Shown here piece by piece: positions 1 to 7,590 of a stretch of 46,726 bases of DNA. Numbering within the stretch: the stretch's first letter is position 1; every line of letters starts with the position of its first letter. The notes beneath the pieces are model-generated. The model was not told where the DNA came from. It did no database searches and was given only the letters and a program-made list of their open reading frames with translations. Source of the DNA: Acrocarpospora catenulata. GTDB lineage: Bacteria; Actinomycetota; Actinomycetes; Streptosporangiales; Streptosporangiaceae. The stretch is from contig NZ_JAHCST010000060.1 of NCBI RefSeq assembly GCF_018476525.1, positions 1 to 46,726 of the forward strand, read 5' to 3'. The translations under genes and the position numbers were made by a program.

Positions 1-545
1 GCCCGGGCTCGTGGAACCCCGCTCACCCGACGCGAGAGTCGGGCCGCCGGGCTGACCCGTAACTGAAAAGCATCAGTTGGTCGGCTCGCTACGCGACCCG
101 ACCAGACTCACGAAACATCGAGGTTAGACAACCGGTTGGCTCCCGAAATAGGGCTCTTGGCAGCTTGATCAGAAGGGCTGCGACGACAGGGACATGCGTT
201 CTGGGTAGGCTCCGTGAGATCTTCGACCGTGTCCGGACGCAGTCAAGCCCAAGAGGGGCTCTCCGTCTTGATCCGAGATCAAATACGAGCGATCCTGTGT
301 TGTGCTCGGCGCGTCTCCAGGGGAGGACGGTGCTTGTGACTCAGATGCTTGGCAATCCAGCCATCGCCAGCACGCAAGGCTCAGGTGAGCATCGCCTACA
401 CGGAAACCAACTGGCCCAATGAAGACCTGGGCAGTATCTACCAGCAAGTACCTATAATCACGTTTATGCACGGAATGTCGTAGTACGTGACCAGCCATAG
501 GGTCGTAGACTGATCAGTGAACGCGCATGAAAGGCAGCAGAACAT
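1..545. other. left flank without a recognisable gene; hairpin at 79-103
   Basis: I see no convincing gene here. The first bases could be the 3' end of a CDS cut by the window edge (one frame ends at 52-54, another at 64-66), but neither is identifiable. A strong hairpin at 79-103 (GGTCGG and TCGC pairing with GCGA and CCGACC, one C-C mismatch, 3-nt loop) could be a terminator for a gene entering from the left. An open frame on the minus strand (169-498) has no recognisable domain and no good ribosome binding site. Base composition is lower in GC than the rest of the window, like the following two genes. Confidence 0.5.
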
Positions 546-1583
546 ATGTCCAGAGAGAGGCGTCAGACATCTCAGACTATTGCCTGGTTCCGGGACCTTT
601 ATAAGCGAGAACTCCTGGATCTTGATCCACCATATCAGCGTCGCAGCGTCTGGAATCAGGACTACAAAGACTATTTTATCGAGACACTCTTGCTCGACTA
701 TCCTGCGCCCGCCGTATTCCTATATGAGGAGATGTCACCGGACGGCATAGCTCGCTACCATGTCGTAGACGGAAAACAACGACTTCAGACCGTATTCGAT
801 TTTACCGATAACACCTTTGCCGTAAGCGAGAAATCTGCACTCAAGCGCTTTCAGGGAATGTACTTCAATCAGCTCCCAGATGAAGTACGAAAGAGCCTCT
901 GGACCTATCAGTTTTCTGTCGAGTATTTGCCCACAACAGACGAGAATACGCTTAACAACATCTTCGATCGCATCAATCGCAATGTGGCTCGCCTTACTCC
1001 CCAGGAACTTCGTCACGCTCGATTTAGTGGGGATTTCATTACGACGGCAGAGTCGCTCAGTGAGTTCATGACAATAAGTCTTCCCGAAAACCTCCCTAGG
1101 ATTAACGCCGCATCCCGTAGGCAAATGAAGGACGTGGAGCTTACAGCACAGCTACTACTACTGACAGAAAGGGGTGTCGACACTTACTCTCAAGAAGATC
1201 TAGACGCCGCCTACAGTGCCCGCGAAACCGAGTGGGAAGATAAACAAAGGGTAGAAGAAGAGTTCAGACAGGTAATCAGAGAAATCGGCCAGATCCCGGG
1301 CGAGCTATTCAATATTCCAGCTTGCCGTCGACTTAGAAACCAGGCGGATTTCTACTCTCTTTATGGTGCCATTCTAGGTATGTGGAGGGCTCAGAAAGTT
1401 CCGCCCGTGGAAGACCTCCAAGACCGCCTGAAAGCGTTCATGGAGATCGTTAGCGATGACACTAGGGAGGACTATCCGAAGGCTAAGCGATACTACGAGG
1501 CGGCTCGTTCTGCGTCAAACGATCTTGCTCAGCGGCGCGCGCGAATTGATATTATGAGCGAAGTTCTCGGAGGAGATCTCTAA
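546..1583 (+). CDS. DUF262 domain protein (ParB-like nuclease fold), first gene of a putative two-gene system
   Basis: A 345-residue protein with the N-terminal DUF262 signature: PPYQRRSVW at about residues 28-36 and VVDGKQRLQT at about 73-82, the DGxQR motif shared with ParB/Srx-fold nucleases and NTPases. FDRINRNVARLTPQELRHARF-like sequence (about 140-160) is also typical. DUF262 is the GmrS half of GmrSD modification-dependent restriction enzymes and occurs in other anti-phage proteins (family knowledge). Here the usual C-terminal DUF1524 HNH nuclease domain is absent; the protein stops after a helical region. The next gene starts directly after the stop (TAA-ATG, no gap), so the two are almost certainly co-translated. 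GC content is clearly lower than in all neighbouring genes, a sign of recent transfer. The defence role is inference. Confidence 0.85.
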   Translation: MSRERRQTSQTIAWFRDLYKRELLDLDPPYQRRSVWNQDYKDYFIETLLLDYPAPAVFLYEEMSPDGIARYHVVDGKQRLQTVFDFTDNTFAVSEKSALKRFQGMYFNQLPDEVRKSLWTYQFSVEYLPTTDENTLNNIFDRINRNVARLTPQELRHARFSGDFITTAESLSEFMTISLPENLPRINAASRRQMKDVELTAQLLLLTERGVDTYSQEDLDAAYSARETEWEDKQRVEEEFRQVIREIGQIPGELFNIPACRRLRNQADFYSLYGAILGMWRAQKVPPVEDLQDRLKAFMEIVSDDTREDYPKAKRYYEAARSASNDLAQRRARIDIMSEVLGGDL

Positions 1584-2579
1584 ATGCCTGCGCCCGAAAG
1601 TGTCCGTCGGGCCTATCAACAAGTGCGGCCCTTGTTTGAAAGCGTGCAGCTGTATGTGAGCCAAACGCTTCAATCATACTGCAGATCGAATGATTATCTA
1701 TTTTTCGATCGAATCAAAGGACTCGAATCTCTTGCAGAGAAGATCGAAAGCGGGCGCTACAAGGCATGGAGCGAGATAGACGATATTTACGCGTGCTCGG
1801 TAGTTATTCCAACAGTAAGACATGAAGTAGCTGTTCTCGAGAAGCTAGATAGCGTATTTGATCGACACGCCATTAGATCGCGAATGACAGCGAAGAAGGC
1901 TCCTGATGTATTCCGGTTCGACACAACGCGATATTATGGGAGGCTGAAGCAGGAAGCTGCATCAGGCCGACCGGCCGGAGTTGCCGATATCGTTTTTGAG
2001 ATCCAATTGCCAACCGTATTTCAGTACGCCTGGGCAAAGGCTACTCACGATCTCGTGTACAAGGGTGACGCTGCCAACTGGAGAAAGCAGCGTATTGCCG
2101 CCCAGTTAAAAGCTGCTGTTGAAACCATCGAGCTAACACTAGAGGCATTCGATCATATCGCGGCGGCAGTCCCCGAATCGTCCTGGCCGGAAATAGAAGC
2201 ACGCGCACAGATCGTAGCGCAATTTAAGGAATTGATAGAGGATGGCACCGTCAGGCAAGAGCTCGAACCGATAAGCTGGACCAAGCTAGCGGATAATGTT
2301 TTTGCTCTGGTGGAGAGCTATACCGGCAATCGGAATGCTAGACCTGCGGCAATTAGAAAACTTCTCGACGAAATTTCTGCGTATCTTAGAGACCCTCGTA
2401 CGCCTACTTGTCCAACAAGTGGAAGCCTTTTCCAGTTGATAGTTGGGCATGTGGGGAAAAGTAAAAACGTTGGCTCACTTTCTAAATACATAGTTGTAAG
2501 ATCTGAAGAGCTTGAAACACTCTACGGGCTTACCGATATTCCTCAAGAGTTCTCCTTTGACTTCCCTGGAGCTCTATAA
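1584..2579 (+). CDS. RelA/SpoT-type nucleotidyltransferase domain protein, partner of the DUF262 gene
   Basis: A 331-residue protein whose first 170 residues follow the (p)ppGpp synthetase fold: FDRIKGLESLAEKI (41-54) matches the R-x-K...S...K motif, EIDDIYACSVV (64-74) the acidic Mg-binding motif, and VFEIQLPTVFQYAW (137-150) the E-x-Q-x-x-T...W motif, followed by the conserved ATHDLVYK. Around 114-121 the TTRYYGRL stretch lies where the acceptor-binding Tyr loop is expected, but the usual Y-x-S-x-H histidine is not present. Residues 170-331 are mostly helical and unrecognised. In toxic small alarmone synthetases this fold makes (pp)pApp or pyrophosphorylates tRNA (family knowledge). A purine or tRNA target here is unproven. 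The SD-like GGAGGAGAT lies inside the end of the upstream gene. GC is low, as in its partner. Confidence 0.8.
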   Translation: MPAPESVRRAYQQVRPLFESVQLYVSQTLQSYCRSNDYLFFDRIKGLESLAEKIESGRYKAWSEIDDIYACSVVIPTVRHEVAVLEKLDSVFDRHAIRSRMTAKKAPDVFRFDTTRYYGRLKQEAASGRPAGVADIVFEIQLPTVFQYAWAKATHDLVYKGDAANWRKQRIAAQLKAAVETIELTLEAFDHIAAAVPESSWPEIEARAQIVAQFKELIEDGTVRQELEPISWTKLADNVFALVESYTGNRNARPAAIRKLLDEISAYLRDPRTPTCPTSGSLFQLIVGHVGKSKNVGSLSKYIVVRSEELETLYGLTDIPQEFSFDFPGAL

Positions 2580-2627
2580 ACTTGCATCAAGTGCGGCGTG
2601 GTCGTGGTACGGCAACGGCCCAAGCGT

Positions 2628-2673
2628 GGCCCCGGCCGTGACCGGCCCCCAGGCCGCATGCGCGGCCGGGGCC
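2628..2673. terminator. GC-rich inverted repeat between convergent genes
   Basis: A perfect 10-bp inverted repeat (GGCCCCGGCC at 2628-2637, GGCCGGGGCC at 2664-2673) with a 26-nt loop lies between the stop of the RelA/SpoT gene and the stop of the minus-strand phosphatase. No T-run follows. It could be a bidirectional terminator, and it marks the switch from low-GC to high-GC DNA. Confidence 0.45.
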
Positions 2674-2742
2674 GCGCGGCGCTGGGCGGTGCGGCGGCGC
2701 AACGCGCTGCCGCCTTGATCCTCTATGAGCGCAATTCGGCAA

Positions 2743-3549
2743 CTATGCGTTCATGTCGTCGCGCGCCCGGTCGATAACCGTAAGTAGTTCGGTGATCAGT
2801 TTCGGGGCTGCGGCGATGGTGGCGGTCGCGGTTGTGGTGTGTGCGGTGCCGTCGATATCGATGACGGCGGCTCCGGCTTCGCGGGCGATGGCGACTCCTG
2901 CGGCGGTGTCCCAGGGGTTGTTGGAGAGCATGATGCAGGCGTCGGTCTTGCCGTCGGCAACCCAGGCGAGGTCGATAGCGGCCGACCCGAACATGCGGAC
3001 GCGCTGGACGCGGGTTGCCAGCTGGTAGTTGAGAGGGATGCGGAGGCGATTCTTCTCTTCCGCGTTGGCACCCACGGCGTAGTCACCGACGGACACGATC
3101 GCGGCGTTGAGAGCGTCGGTGTCGCCGGCCTGGATTGGCGCCCCGTTGCGAGTAGCACCGGTGCCCTCGGCAGCGCTGTACATCGTCCCGAGAAACGGCA
3201 GGTCGATCACTCCCAGAACGGACCGGTCGCCGTCGATAAGCCCCAGAGAGGTGCCGCACAGGGGGATGCCGTGGGTGAAGTTGGCGGTCCCGTCCAACGG
3301 GTCCAGTGCCCACATCGGGTCGTCGGGGTTCCCGGTGATGCCTTCCTCTTCGCCGAGCAGGCCGATGTCCGGGGTTTCGCGGGCGAGGAACTCGCGGACG
3401 GCGGCTTCGATGGCGTAGTCCACCTCGGTGACCATGTCGCGGTCTCCCTTGGCGATGACGAGGCCGGGCATGCGGGTGGTGAGGATGGCTCGGGCGATGG
3501 TGACGGCCTGCTCTGCCAGGGGCAGGAGTGCGCGGGCGTCCAGGATCAT
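2743..3549 (-). CDS. inositol monophosphatase family protein
   Basis: A 268-residue member of the Mg2+-dependent, Li+-sensitive phosphatase superfamily, which hydrolyses inositol phosphates or related sugar/nucleotide phosphates. Visible motifs are GEEEG near residue 74, WALDPLDGTANFTHG near 87-101 (metal-binding D-P-L-D-G-T) and WDTAAGVAIAREAGA near 222 (W-D-x-A-A-G). I chose ATG 3549 because it overlaps the upstream gene's stop by four bases (ATGA) and has GGAG upstream; the longer frame to 3570 has no support. It is the second gene of a two-gene operon with the XRE/DUF5919 protein. The physiological substrate cannot be read from sequence. It lies between the low-GC unit and the AICE backbone, so it is probably cargo of the element (inference). 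Confidence 0.88.
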   Translation of the reverse strand: MILDARALLPLAEQAVTIARAILTTRMPGLVIAKGDRDMVTEVDYAIEAAVREFLARETPDIGLLGEEEGITGNPDDPMWALDPLDGTANFTHGIPLCGTSLGLIDGDRSVLGVIDLPFLGTMYSAAEGTGATRNGAPIQAGDTDALNAAIVSVGDYAVGANAEEKNRLRIPLNYQLATRVQRVRMFGSAAIDLAWVADGKTDACIMLSNNPWDTAAGVAIAREAGAAVIDIDGTAHTTTATATIAAAPKLITELLTVIDRARDDMNA

Positions 3550-4415
3550 ACGGGGGTGCTCCGCTCCCACAGTGAGGTGAAGACCTGGGCGAAGACGGGG
3601 AACAGCCCGGCTTCGGTGCTTTCGTCGTGGGTCATGACGAGGGTGGGCGAGTCGACTCCCCGGGCGGCGGGAAGGTAGGGCTGGACGACGCAGGTGGTTC
3701 CGTCAACGATGAGGATATTGAAGCGGATGGTCTCGTCGTAGACGCGGATCTCCAGGCGTGCCGCGGACTCCTCGTCCAGGCGTGCTCGGAGCCTGGTCAG
3801 GATGCTGATATTCAGCGCGGTGAGGGATTGCAAGGTTTGGTCGGTGTAGTTCTCCTCGGCTTCGCGGGCCCGGATCGCGTCGCCGGTTGGGTCGAGGAAC
3901 AGGCACCTGATCCGGGTGCCGCTTTCGAGTAGTCGTCTGAGCTGGTGGTCGGGGTAGCTCTGACAGATGACGTTGAGCGACAGGCCGGCGGCGTTGATCT
4001 CGCTGGCGTTGTCGAACAGGGTTGACGGTGGGTGCGCGGCGGTGAACGCCGAACGGCTGGTGAACACGGCCGTCACGTCGGCGGTCGGGGATGGCAGAAG
4101 GCTCGTGTGCACCGGTGCCGGCGTGTCGTCTTGGCTGGTTCTCTGGGCGGGCACCGGGAGGGGGCCGGGTGAGAAAAGCTCGGCGGCCGTGCTGCCGGGG
4201 AACATCTCCTCCAGGACGCGGCAGTGATCGGCGTAGGGCAGGCCCTTGAGTTCGCCGGACACCCAGCGGTTGAGCTGGGCGCGGCTTGGCCATTTGCCCA
4301 GGAGGCAGGGGTCTACCCGTTGGGCGGCTTTGTCGTACTCCCGGCAGAAGGTGCTGTAGCTCTGCCAATGACGCTGTTGTAGCAGCGTCTTTAACCTGAT
4401 CACCTGCTCGGTCAT
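3546..4415 (-). CDS. XRE-like helix-turn-helix protein with C-terminal DUF5919-like domain
   Basis: A 289-residue protein. The N-terminal 85 residues (…SYSTFCREYDKAA…, SRAQLNRWVSGEL, PYADHCRVLEEMFPG) match the actinobacterial XRE-type DNA-binding domain usually followed by a proline-rich linker. The C-terminal part (about 125-285; SYPDHQLRRLLESGTRIRCL, RVYDETIRFNILIVD) resembles DUF5919, a domain found in many actinomycete regulators. What it senses is unknown. It is the first gene of an operon with the inositol monophosphatase (4-bp overlap). Three helically phased direct repeats at 4484-4523 lie 70-110 bp upstream of its start and are natural candidates for its own operator. Confidence 0.75.
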   Translation of the reverse strand: MTEQVIRLKTLLQQRHWQSYSTFCREYDKAAQRVDPCLLGKWPSRAQLNRWVSGELKGLPYADHCRVLEEMFPGSTAAELFSPGPLPVPAQRTSQDDTPAPVHTSLLPSPTADVTAVFTSRSAFTAAHPPSTLFDNASEINAAGLSLNVICQSYPDHQLRRLLESGTRIRCLFLDPTGDAIRAREAEENYTDQTLQSLTALNISILTRLRARLDEESAARLEIRVYDETIRFNILIVDGTTCVVQPYLPAARGVDSPTLVMTHDESTEAGLFPVFAQVFTSLWERSTPV

Positions 4416-4483
4416 GGTCTACGCCTCGATGAAGGGACCTGCGATGGCCTGGTCAAATCAGTCCTGATCAAAGAGAGGAGCCA

Positions 4484-4523
4484 TAGACGAGACTAGATGA
4501 GACATGAACCGAATAGGTGAGAC
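4484..4523. repeat. three phased direct repeats TAG-N-YGAGAC upstream of the XRE/DUF5919 gene
   Basis: TAGACGAGAC (4484-4493), TAGATGAGAC (4494-4503) and TAGGTGAGAC (4514-4523) begin 10 and 20 bp apart, that is on the same face of the helix. On the minus strand they read GTCTC(A/G)(C/T)CTA and lie upstream of the gene that starts at 4415. An operator bound cooperatively by a regulator is the likely role, but no protein is proven. Confidence 0.6.
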
Positions 4524-4562
4524 ATAGAGGAAGTCGAGAAGAAACAGGCGTTCGCGGAATTC

Positions 4563-4609
4563 TCCAACCATGTCGGTTGACTGCTCCTGGTGTTCAGGCC
4601 GTGGTTGGA
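4563..4609. repeat. 8-bp inverted repeat in the 4416-4742 intergenic region
   Basis: TCCAACCA (4563-4570) and TGGTTGGA (4602-4609) are perfect complements separated by 31 nt. Apart from this and the phased repeats, the 327-bp region between the divergent genes at 4415 and 4743 holds no recognisable gene. It must contain promoters for both directions. Confidence 0.4.
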
Positions 4610-4742
4610 AGTACGCGACCCCTCGGCGTAGCGTCGTCGCTGCTCAAGGCTCCCCCGAGATCTCCTCTCCGTCTCGCGTGACGGTCGAATGTCTCGGATG
4701 CCAGGGCGGCAACGCCACTGAATCAACCGGCGGCGCGTCGTG

Positions 4743-5084
4743 ATGGACGGTCGCCGACGGGATCAGCGAGTCTGGCCGGCCCAGCTGACCGGTGCCGGTT
4801 GGGACGCTGCCGGGGAAGCGGCGGGAGCGTTGCGGGCTGAACTGTTCGAGCGGTACGGGATCGCCGGTGAGGTGTGCGCGGGGTTCGGGGTCGCGTTCGT
4901 GTCAGTGGGGGCGGGCCTGCTGGTCTGGAGCGACGGTTACAGCTTCTGGTGGGCGTCGGGGCGGCCGTGCAAGCCGTGGGATCCCGCCTACGCCTTTCAT
5001 GACGCCCGGGACATCGTGACGGCGGCGCGGCGGGTGGCCCTTCGGGTTGAGGCGCTACAACTCCCGCGTTCCGGGGCTCATTGA
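4743..5084 (+). CDS. conserved hypothetical protein of AICE-type elements
   Basis: A 113-residue soluble protein with no domain I recognise. The central part (ELFERYGIAGEVCAGFGVAF, LLVWSDGYSFWWASG) is hydrophobic and aromatic but not a clear membrane span. The sequence looks like a real protein rather than a shadow, because composition and third-position GC are typical. The start is uncertain: GTG 4740 and ATG 4743 are adjacent and no strong SD is seen. Similar small proteins with a WSDGYxFWW-type stretch occur next to regulators in actinomycete integrative elements (recollection, not checked). Confidence 0.6.
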   Translation: MDGRRRDQRVWPAQLTGAGWDAAGEAAGALRAELFERYGIAGEVCAGFGVAFVSVGAGLLVWSDGYSFWWASGRPCKPWDPAYAFHDARDIVTAARRVALRVEALQLPRSGAH

Positions 5085-5233
5085 TCCGGTTTGCCGCCCA
5101 GCACCTCAGCGGTCTGGCTGCGGGCGCTGGCGTCCAGCTGGGTGGGCGCGAGGGCGCACAGGCGGCATCACTTCTCATCTTGTCGGATTTCGTGATTCCG
5201 GGCTGTGGGGGCGGGCCGGGGATTGGACTGATC

Positions 5234-5776
5234 ATGTCCGCGTTGTTCGGGCGTGTTCAAGGGGAGGTCCCTCCGGGGGCGTACGAGCTGAATCGTGTGG
5301 GACCGGTTCCGCTTTATCGGCAGATCGCGCGGATTCTCCGGGAGCGGATCGCCCGGGGTGAGCTGGTGGAGGATGACGCGCTTCCGAGCGTGCCGGAACT
5401 GGTGAAGTGGTTCGGGGTGGCCAAGAAGACGGCGGTTAAGGCGTTGCGGGTTCTCCGTCAGGAGGATGTGGCGTATCTGGCGCGCGGGTGCGGGACCTTC
5501 GTCGGCCGGTGGTATCCGGGCCGGCCGCTTCCCCGGACCCGTCATCCGCACCGGATGACCCTCTATCGGATGATCGCTGATGAGGTAGTGGAGAACATCC
5601 GTGAGGGGAGCTATCTGCCTCATGAGGCGTTGCCCAGTGAGATCAGGATGATGCGGACGCACCAGGTGAGCAGGAGTACCGTTCGCCGTGCAGTGGGGTT
5701 CCTCCGTCACCTGGGGTGGGTGTACACGGTGCCCCAGATCGGGTCCTTCCCAGTGGATGAGGAAGCGTGGCCATAA
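5234..5776 (+). CDS. GntR-type regulator with two tandem winged-helix domains
   Basis: A 180-residue protein made of two GntR-like winged-helix domains and no effector domain. The first (about 22-90) shows VPLYRQIARILRERIARGEL and the recognition-helix region LPSVPELVKWFGVAKKTAVKAL. The second (about 110-175) shows LYRMIADEVVENIREGSYLP and LPSEIRMMRTHQVSRSTVRRAV. One chain may therefore bind like a pre-formed dimer. I chose ATG 5234 because residues encoded upstream (from a TTG at 5081) look non-coding. It stands directly upstream of the KorSA-like GntR/UTRA gene and may add a second regulatory input to the element. Its operator is unknown. Confidence 0.8.
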   Translation: MSALFGRVQGEVPPGAYELNRVGPVPLYRQIARILRERIARGELVEDDALPSVPELVKWFGVAKKTAVKALRVLRQEDVAYLARGCGTFVGRWYPGRPLPRTRHPHRMTLYRMIADEVVENIREGSYLPHEALPSEIRMMRTHQVSRSTVRRAVGFLRHLGWVYTVPQIGSFPVDEEAWP

Positions 5777-5870
5777 GCCTCGTACGAGCGGGGGTGGGGC
5801 GGAACGTCTGGGTTGAAGGCCGGGTTCCCTGGGCGCTGGTGACATAGCGAAACAGCATGGTTAGACTTCA

Positions 5871-5888
5871 CGACAAGTCGAGTTGTAG
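5871..5888. promoter_or_regulatory. operator O1 in front of the KorSA-like gene
   Basis: CGACAAGTCGAGTTGTAG follows the pattern CGACAA-N6-TTGTCG with one mismatch and ends 10 bp before the ATG at 5899. The same pattern occurs twice upstream of the pra-like gene (7591-7608 and 7638-7655); O1 and the 7591 site even share the spacer GTCGAG. It is the likely autoregulatory site of the GntR/UTRA repressor. Confidence 0.75.
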
Positions 5889-5898
5889 GGAAGTCGTC

Positions 5899-6627
5899 AT
5901 GTCGCCCGATGAGGAATACGCGCCGCCGAAGTACGCGCAGATCGTGCAGGCCATCCGCCGGCGGATCGCCGACGGCACCTATCCCCCCGGGTCGCTCCTT
6001 CCCTCCGAAACGCAGCTGGTGCGGGAGTTCGGGGTCAGCCGGCCGACCGTGGTCCGGGCCCTTCAGGTCCTCCAGTTGCGGGGCACGATCGACCGTGAGC
6101 ACGGTAAGGGCTCGTTCGTGAAGACCGCCCGGCCGGAGGAGGACACCTCCCGGGCCGGGCGCGCCGTGCTGGACCGTGCGGAAGCCGATGAGAACGGCTC
6201 GCTCGTCGCGGTGGGGGAGCATCCGGCGCCGCCGAGCGTCGCCAAGCTCCTGGGCGTGGCCGAGAAGACGCCGGTGATGATGCGGCGCCTGCTGTTCGGC
6301 GACGGCGAGCGTACGACAGAGCTGGTGACGGTGTGGTGCCCGCTCGATCTGGCGGACGGCACCGACCTGGGGCGTGATCAGCCGTTGAGCGTGAGCATCC
6401 GCCAGCATCTGCGTGCGAGTAAGGGCGTGAAGCTGGCTCATGTCGCCGAACGGCTGAGCGCTCGTCACCCCTCCACGGAGGAAGCCGCGCATCTGGGGGT
6501 GCGGAAGACGGCGCCGGTGTTGGGGGTGTTGGCCAGTGTGTTCAACGGGGGCGGGCGGCCGGTCCTGATCGTGGACATCGTGCTGCCGGGGGACCTGCAC
6601 GAGTTGGAAGACTCCTACGCCCTTTAG
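5899..6627 (+). CDS. GntR/UTRA transcriptional repressor, KorSA-like
   Basis: A 242-residue regulator with an N-terminal GntR winged helix (about 10-75: YAQIVQAIRRRIADG, LPSETQLVREFGVSRPTVVRAL, HGKGSFV) and a C-terminal UTRA ligand-binding domain (about 95-240: MMRRLLFGDG, SVSIRQHL, VFNGGGRPVLIVDIVLP). In the AICE pSAM2 the repressor KorSA has this architecture, represses pra and its own gene, and keeps the element integrated (literature knowledge). The same wiring is visible here: one operator before this gene and two before pra. I chose ATG 5899 because the domain begins just after it and an earlier frame start at 5857 would lie upstream of the operator. The effector, if any, is unknown. 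An IS element inserted 10 bp after its stop separates it from the operon it should control. Confidence 0.85.
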   Translation: MSPDEEYAPPKYAQIVQAIRRRIADGTYPPGSLLPSETQLVREFGVSRPTVVRALQVLQLRGTIDREHGKGSFVKTARPEEDTSRAGRAVLDRAEADENGSLVAVGEHPAPPSVAKLLGVAEKTPVMMRRLLFGDGERTTELVTVWCPLDLADGTDLGRDQPLSVSIRQHLRASKGVKLAHVAERLSARHPSTEEAAHLGVRKTAPVLGVLASVFNGGGRPVLIVDIVLPGDLHELEDSYAL

Positions 6628-6636
6628 CGCTCTTTA

Positions 6637-7489
6637 GAAGAAGTCTCATTTGGTGAGTCGGCGGTAGCAGATGAGGGCTGCGGCGATGGCGACGAAGGAC
6701 CCGAAGTGGTCGGCCCGGCGCTCGTAGCGGCGGTGTAATCGGCGGCAGCCGGCCAACCAGGAAACGGTCCTCTCGACCACCCAGCGGTGACGGCCCAGTC
6801 GCTGGCTGGACTCGATACTCCGGCGGGCGATGCGCGGGACGATCCCGCGCCCGCGCAGGAATGCCCGCAGATGCGCGTAGTCGTAGCCCTTGTCGCCGTG
6901 CAGCTTTGCGGGCTTGCGGCGGCGAGGGCCGCGGCGGGAGCGGATCGGCGGGATGCCGCGCACCAGCGGCTCCAAGGCGAGGCTGTCGTGGGTGTTGGCG
7001 GCGCTGATCCCGACGGAGATGGGCAGACCGCTCCGTTCGGTGATGAGGTGGATCTTCGATCCGTTCTTGCCGCGATCGACAGGATTCGGGCCTGTCAGAT
7101 CCCCCCTTTGGCCGCTCGCACGCTGACGGAGTCGATGGCGCATCGCGACCAGTCCAGTTCGCCGCGCGAGCCCAGTTCATCGAGCAGGATCCGGTAGAGC
7201 TTGGCCCACACGCGGGCGGCGCTCGATTCGGCGAAGCGGCGGTGGACGGTCTGCCAGGAGGCGCCGAAGATCGGCGGCAGCTGCCGCCAGGTGCAGCCGG
7301 TGGTGGCCACGAACACGATCGCCGCCAGGATCAGCCGGTCATCGGCCCGCCTACGCCCGCCGCCCTGCGGCCTGGTCGGAGAGGGCGGCACCACCCGCTC
7401 GAACAACTCCCACAGCTCCTCAGGAACCAGCCGATCCACGAACGTCGTCACGGCTGACTCAACGATTCACCACCAATCAAGACACGGTC
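6637..7489 (-). mobile_element. IS5-family (IS427-like) insertion sequence
   Basis: About 853 bp. The ends are imperfect inverted repeats: left GAAGAAGTCTCATTTGGTG (6637-6655), right end on the minus strand GACCGTGTCTTGATTGGTG (7489-7471), agreeing at GA, GTCT and TTGGTG. TTA occurs directly outside both ends (6634-6636 and 7490-7492) and is the likely target duplication; a TTAG reading shifts one end by one base. It carries one two-frame transposase gene. It has inserted between the KorSA-like gene and the pra promoter region without destroying either. Confidence 0.8.
6646..7451 (-). CDS. IS5-family transposase made by -1 frameshift (two overlapping frames)
   Basis: The first frame (7451 to 7095, 118 residues, TFVDRLVPEELWELFERV…) has the N-terminal DUF4096-like helix-turn-helix region and the first catalytic Asp (AIDSVSV). 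It ends with TGA just after the run AAAGGGGGG (7109-7101 on the minus strand). A -1 slip on this run continues as KGGDLTGPNPVDRGKNGSK into the second frame, which runs to 6646 and holds the second Asp (HGDKGYDY) and the Glu (HRWVVERTVSWL) of the DDE triad. Both frames are intact, so the element may be active. Programmed frameshifting is known in this IS group; that it happens here is inference. Confidence 0.85.
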
Positions 7490-7590
7490 TTAGGGGCATC
7501 GGCCCTGACAAGCCATTGCTGTGTCTCTCGGCTTGGACCGGGCTTGTCTGTTTGGACAGAAGTCCCTTACTTCGACCGCTTGATACGACT

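Noticed and set aside
169-498. Minus-strand open frame of 109 codons at the left edge
   Set aside because: No domain, no SD, overlaps another equally plain frame on the + strand.
2512-2718. Short + frame across the RelA/SpoT stop into the GC-rich inverted repeat
   Set aside because: Starts inside another gene and its composition follows the inverted repeat; no similarity seen.
4493-4726. Minus-strand frame of 77 codons between the divergent genes
   Set aside because: Overlaps the phased repeats and promoter region and has no protein-like features.
1-4740. Left attachment site of the AICE
   Set aside because: I looked for a copy of the tRNA-Gly 3' end and of the terminator stem and found none, so no attL is reported.
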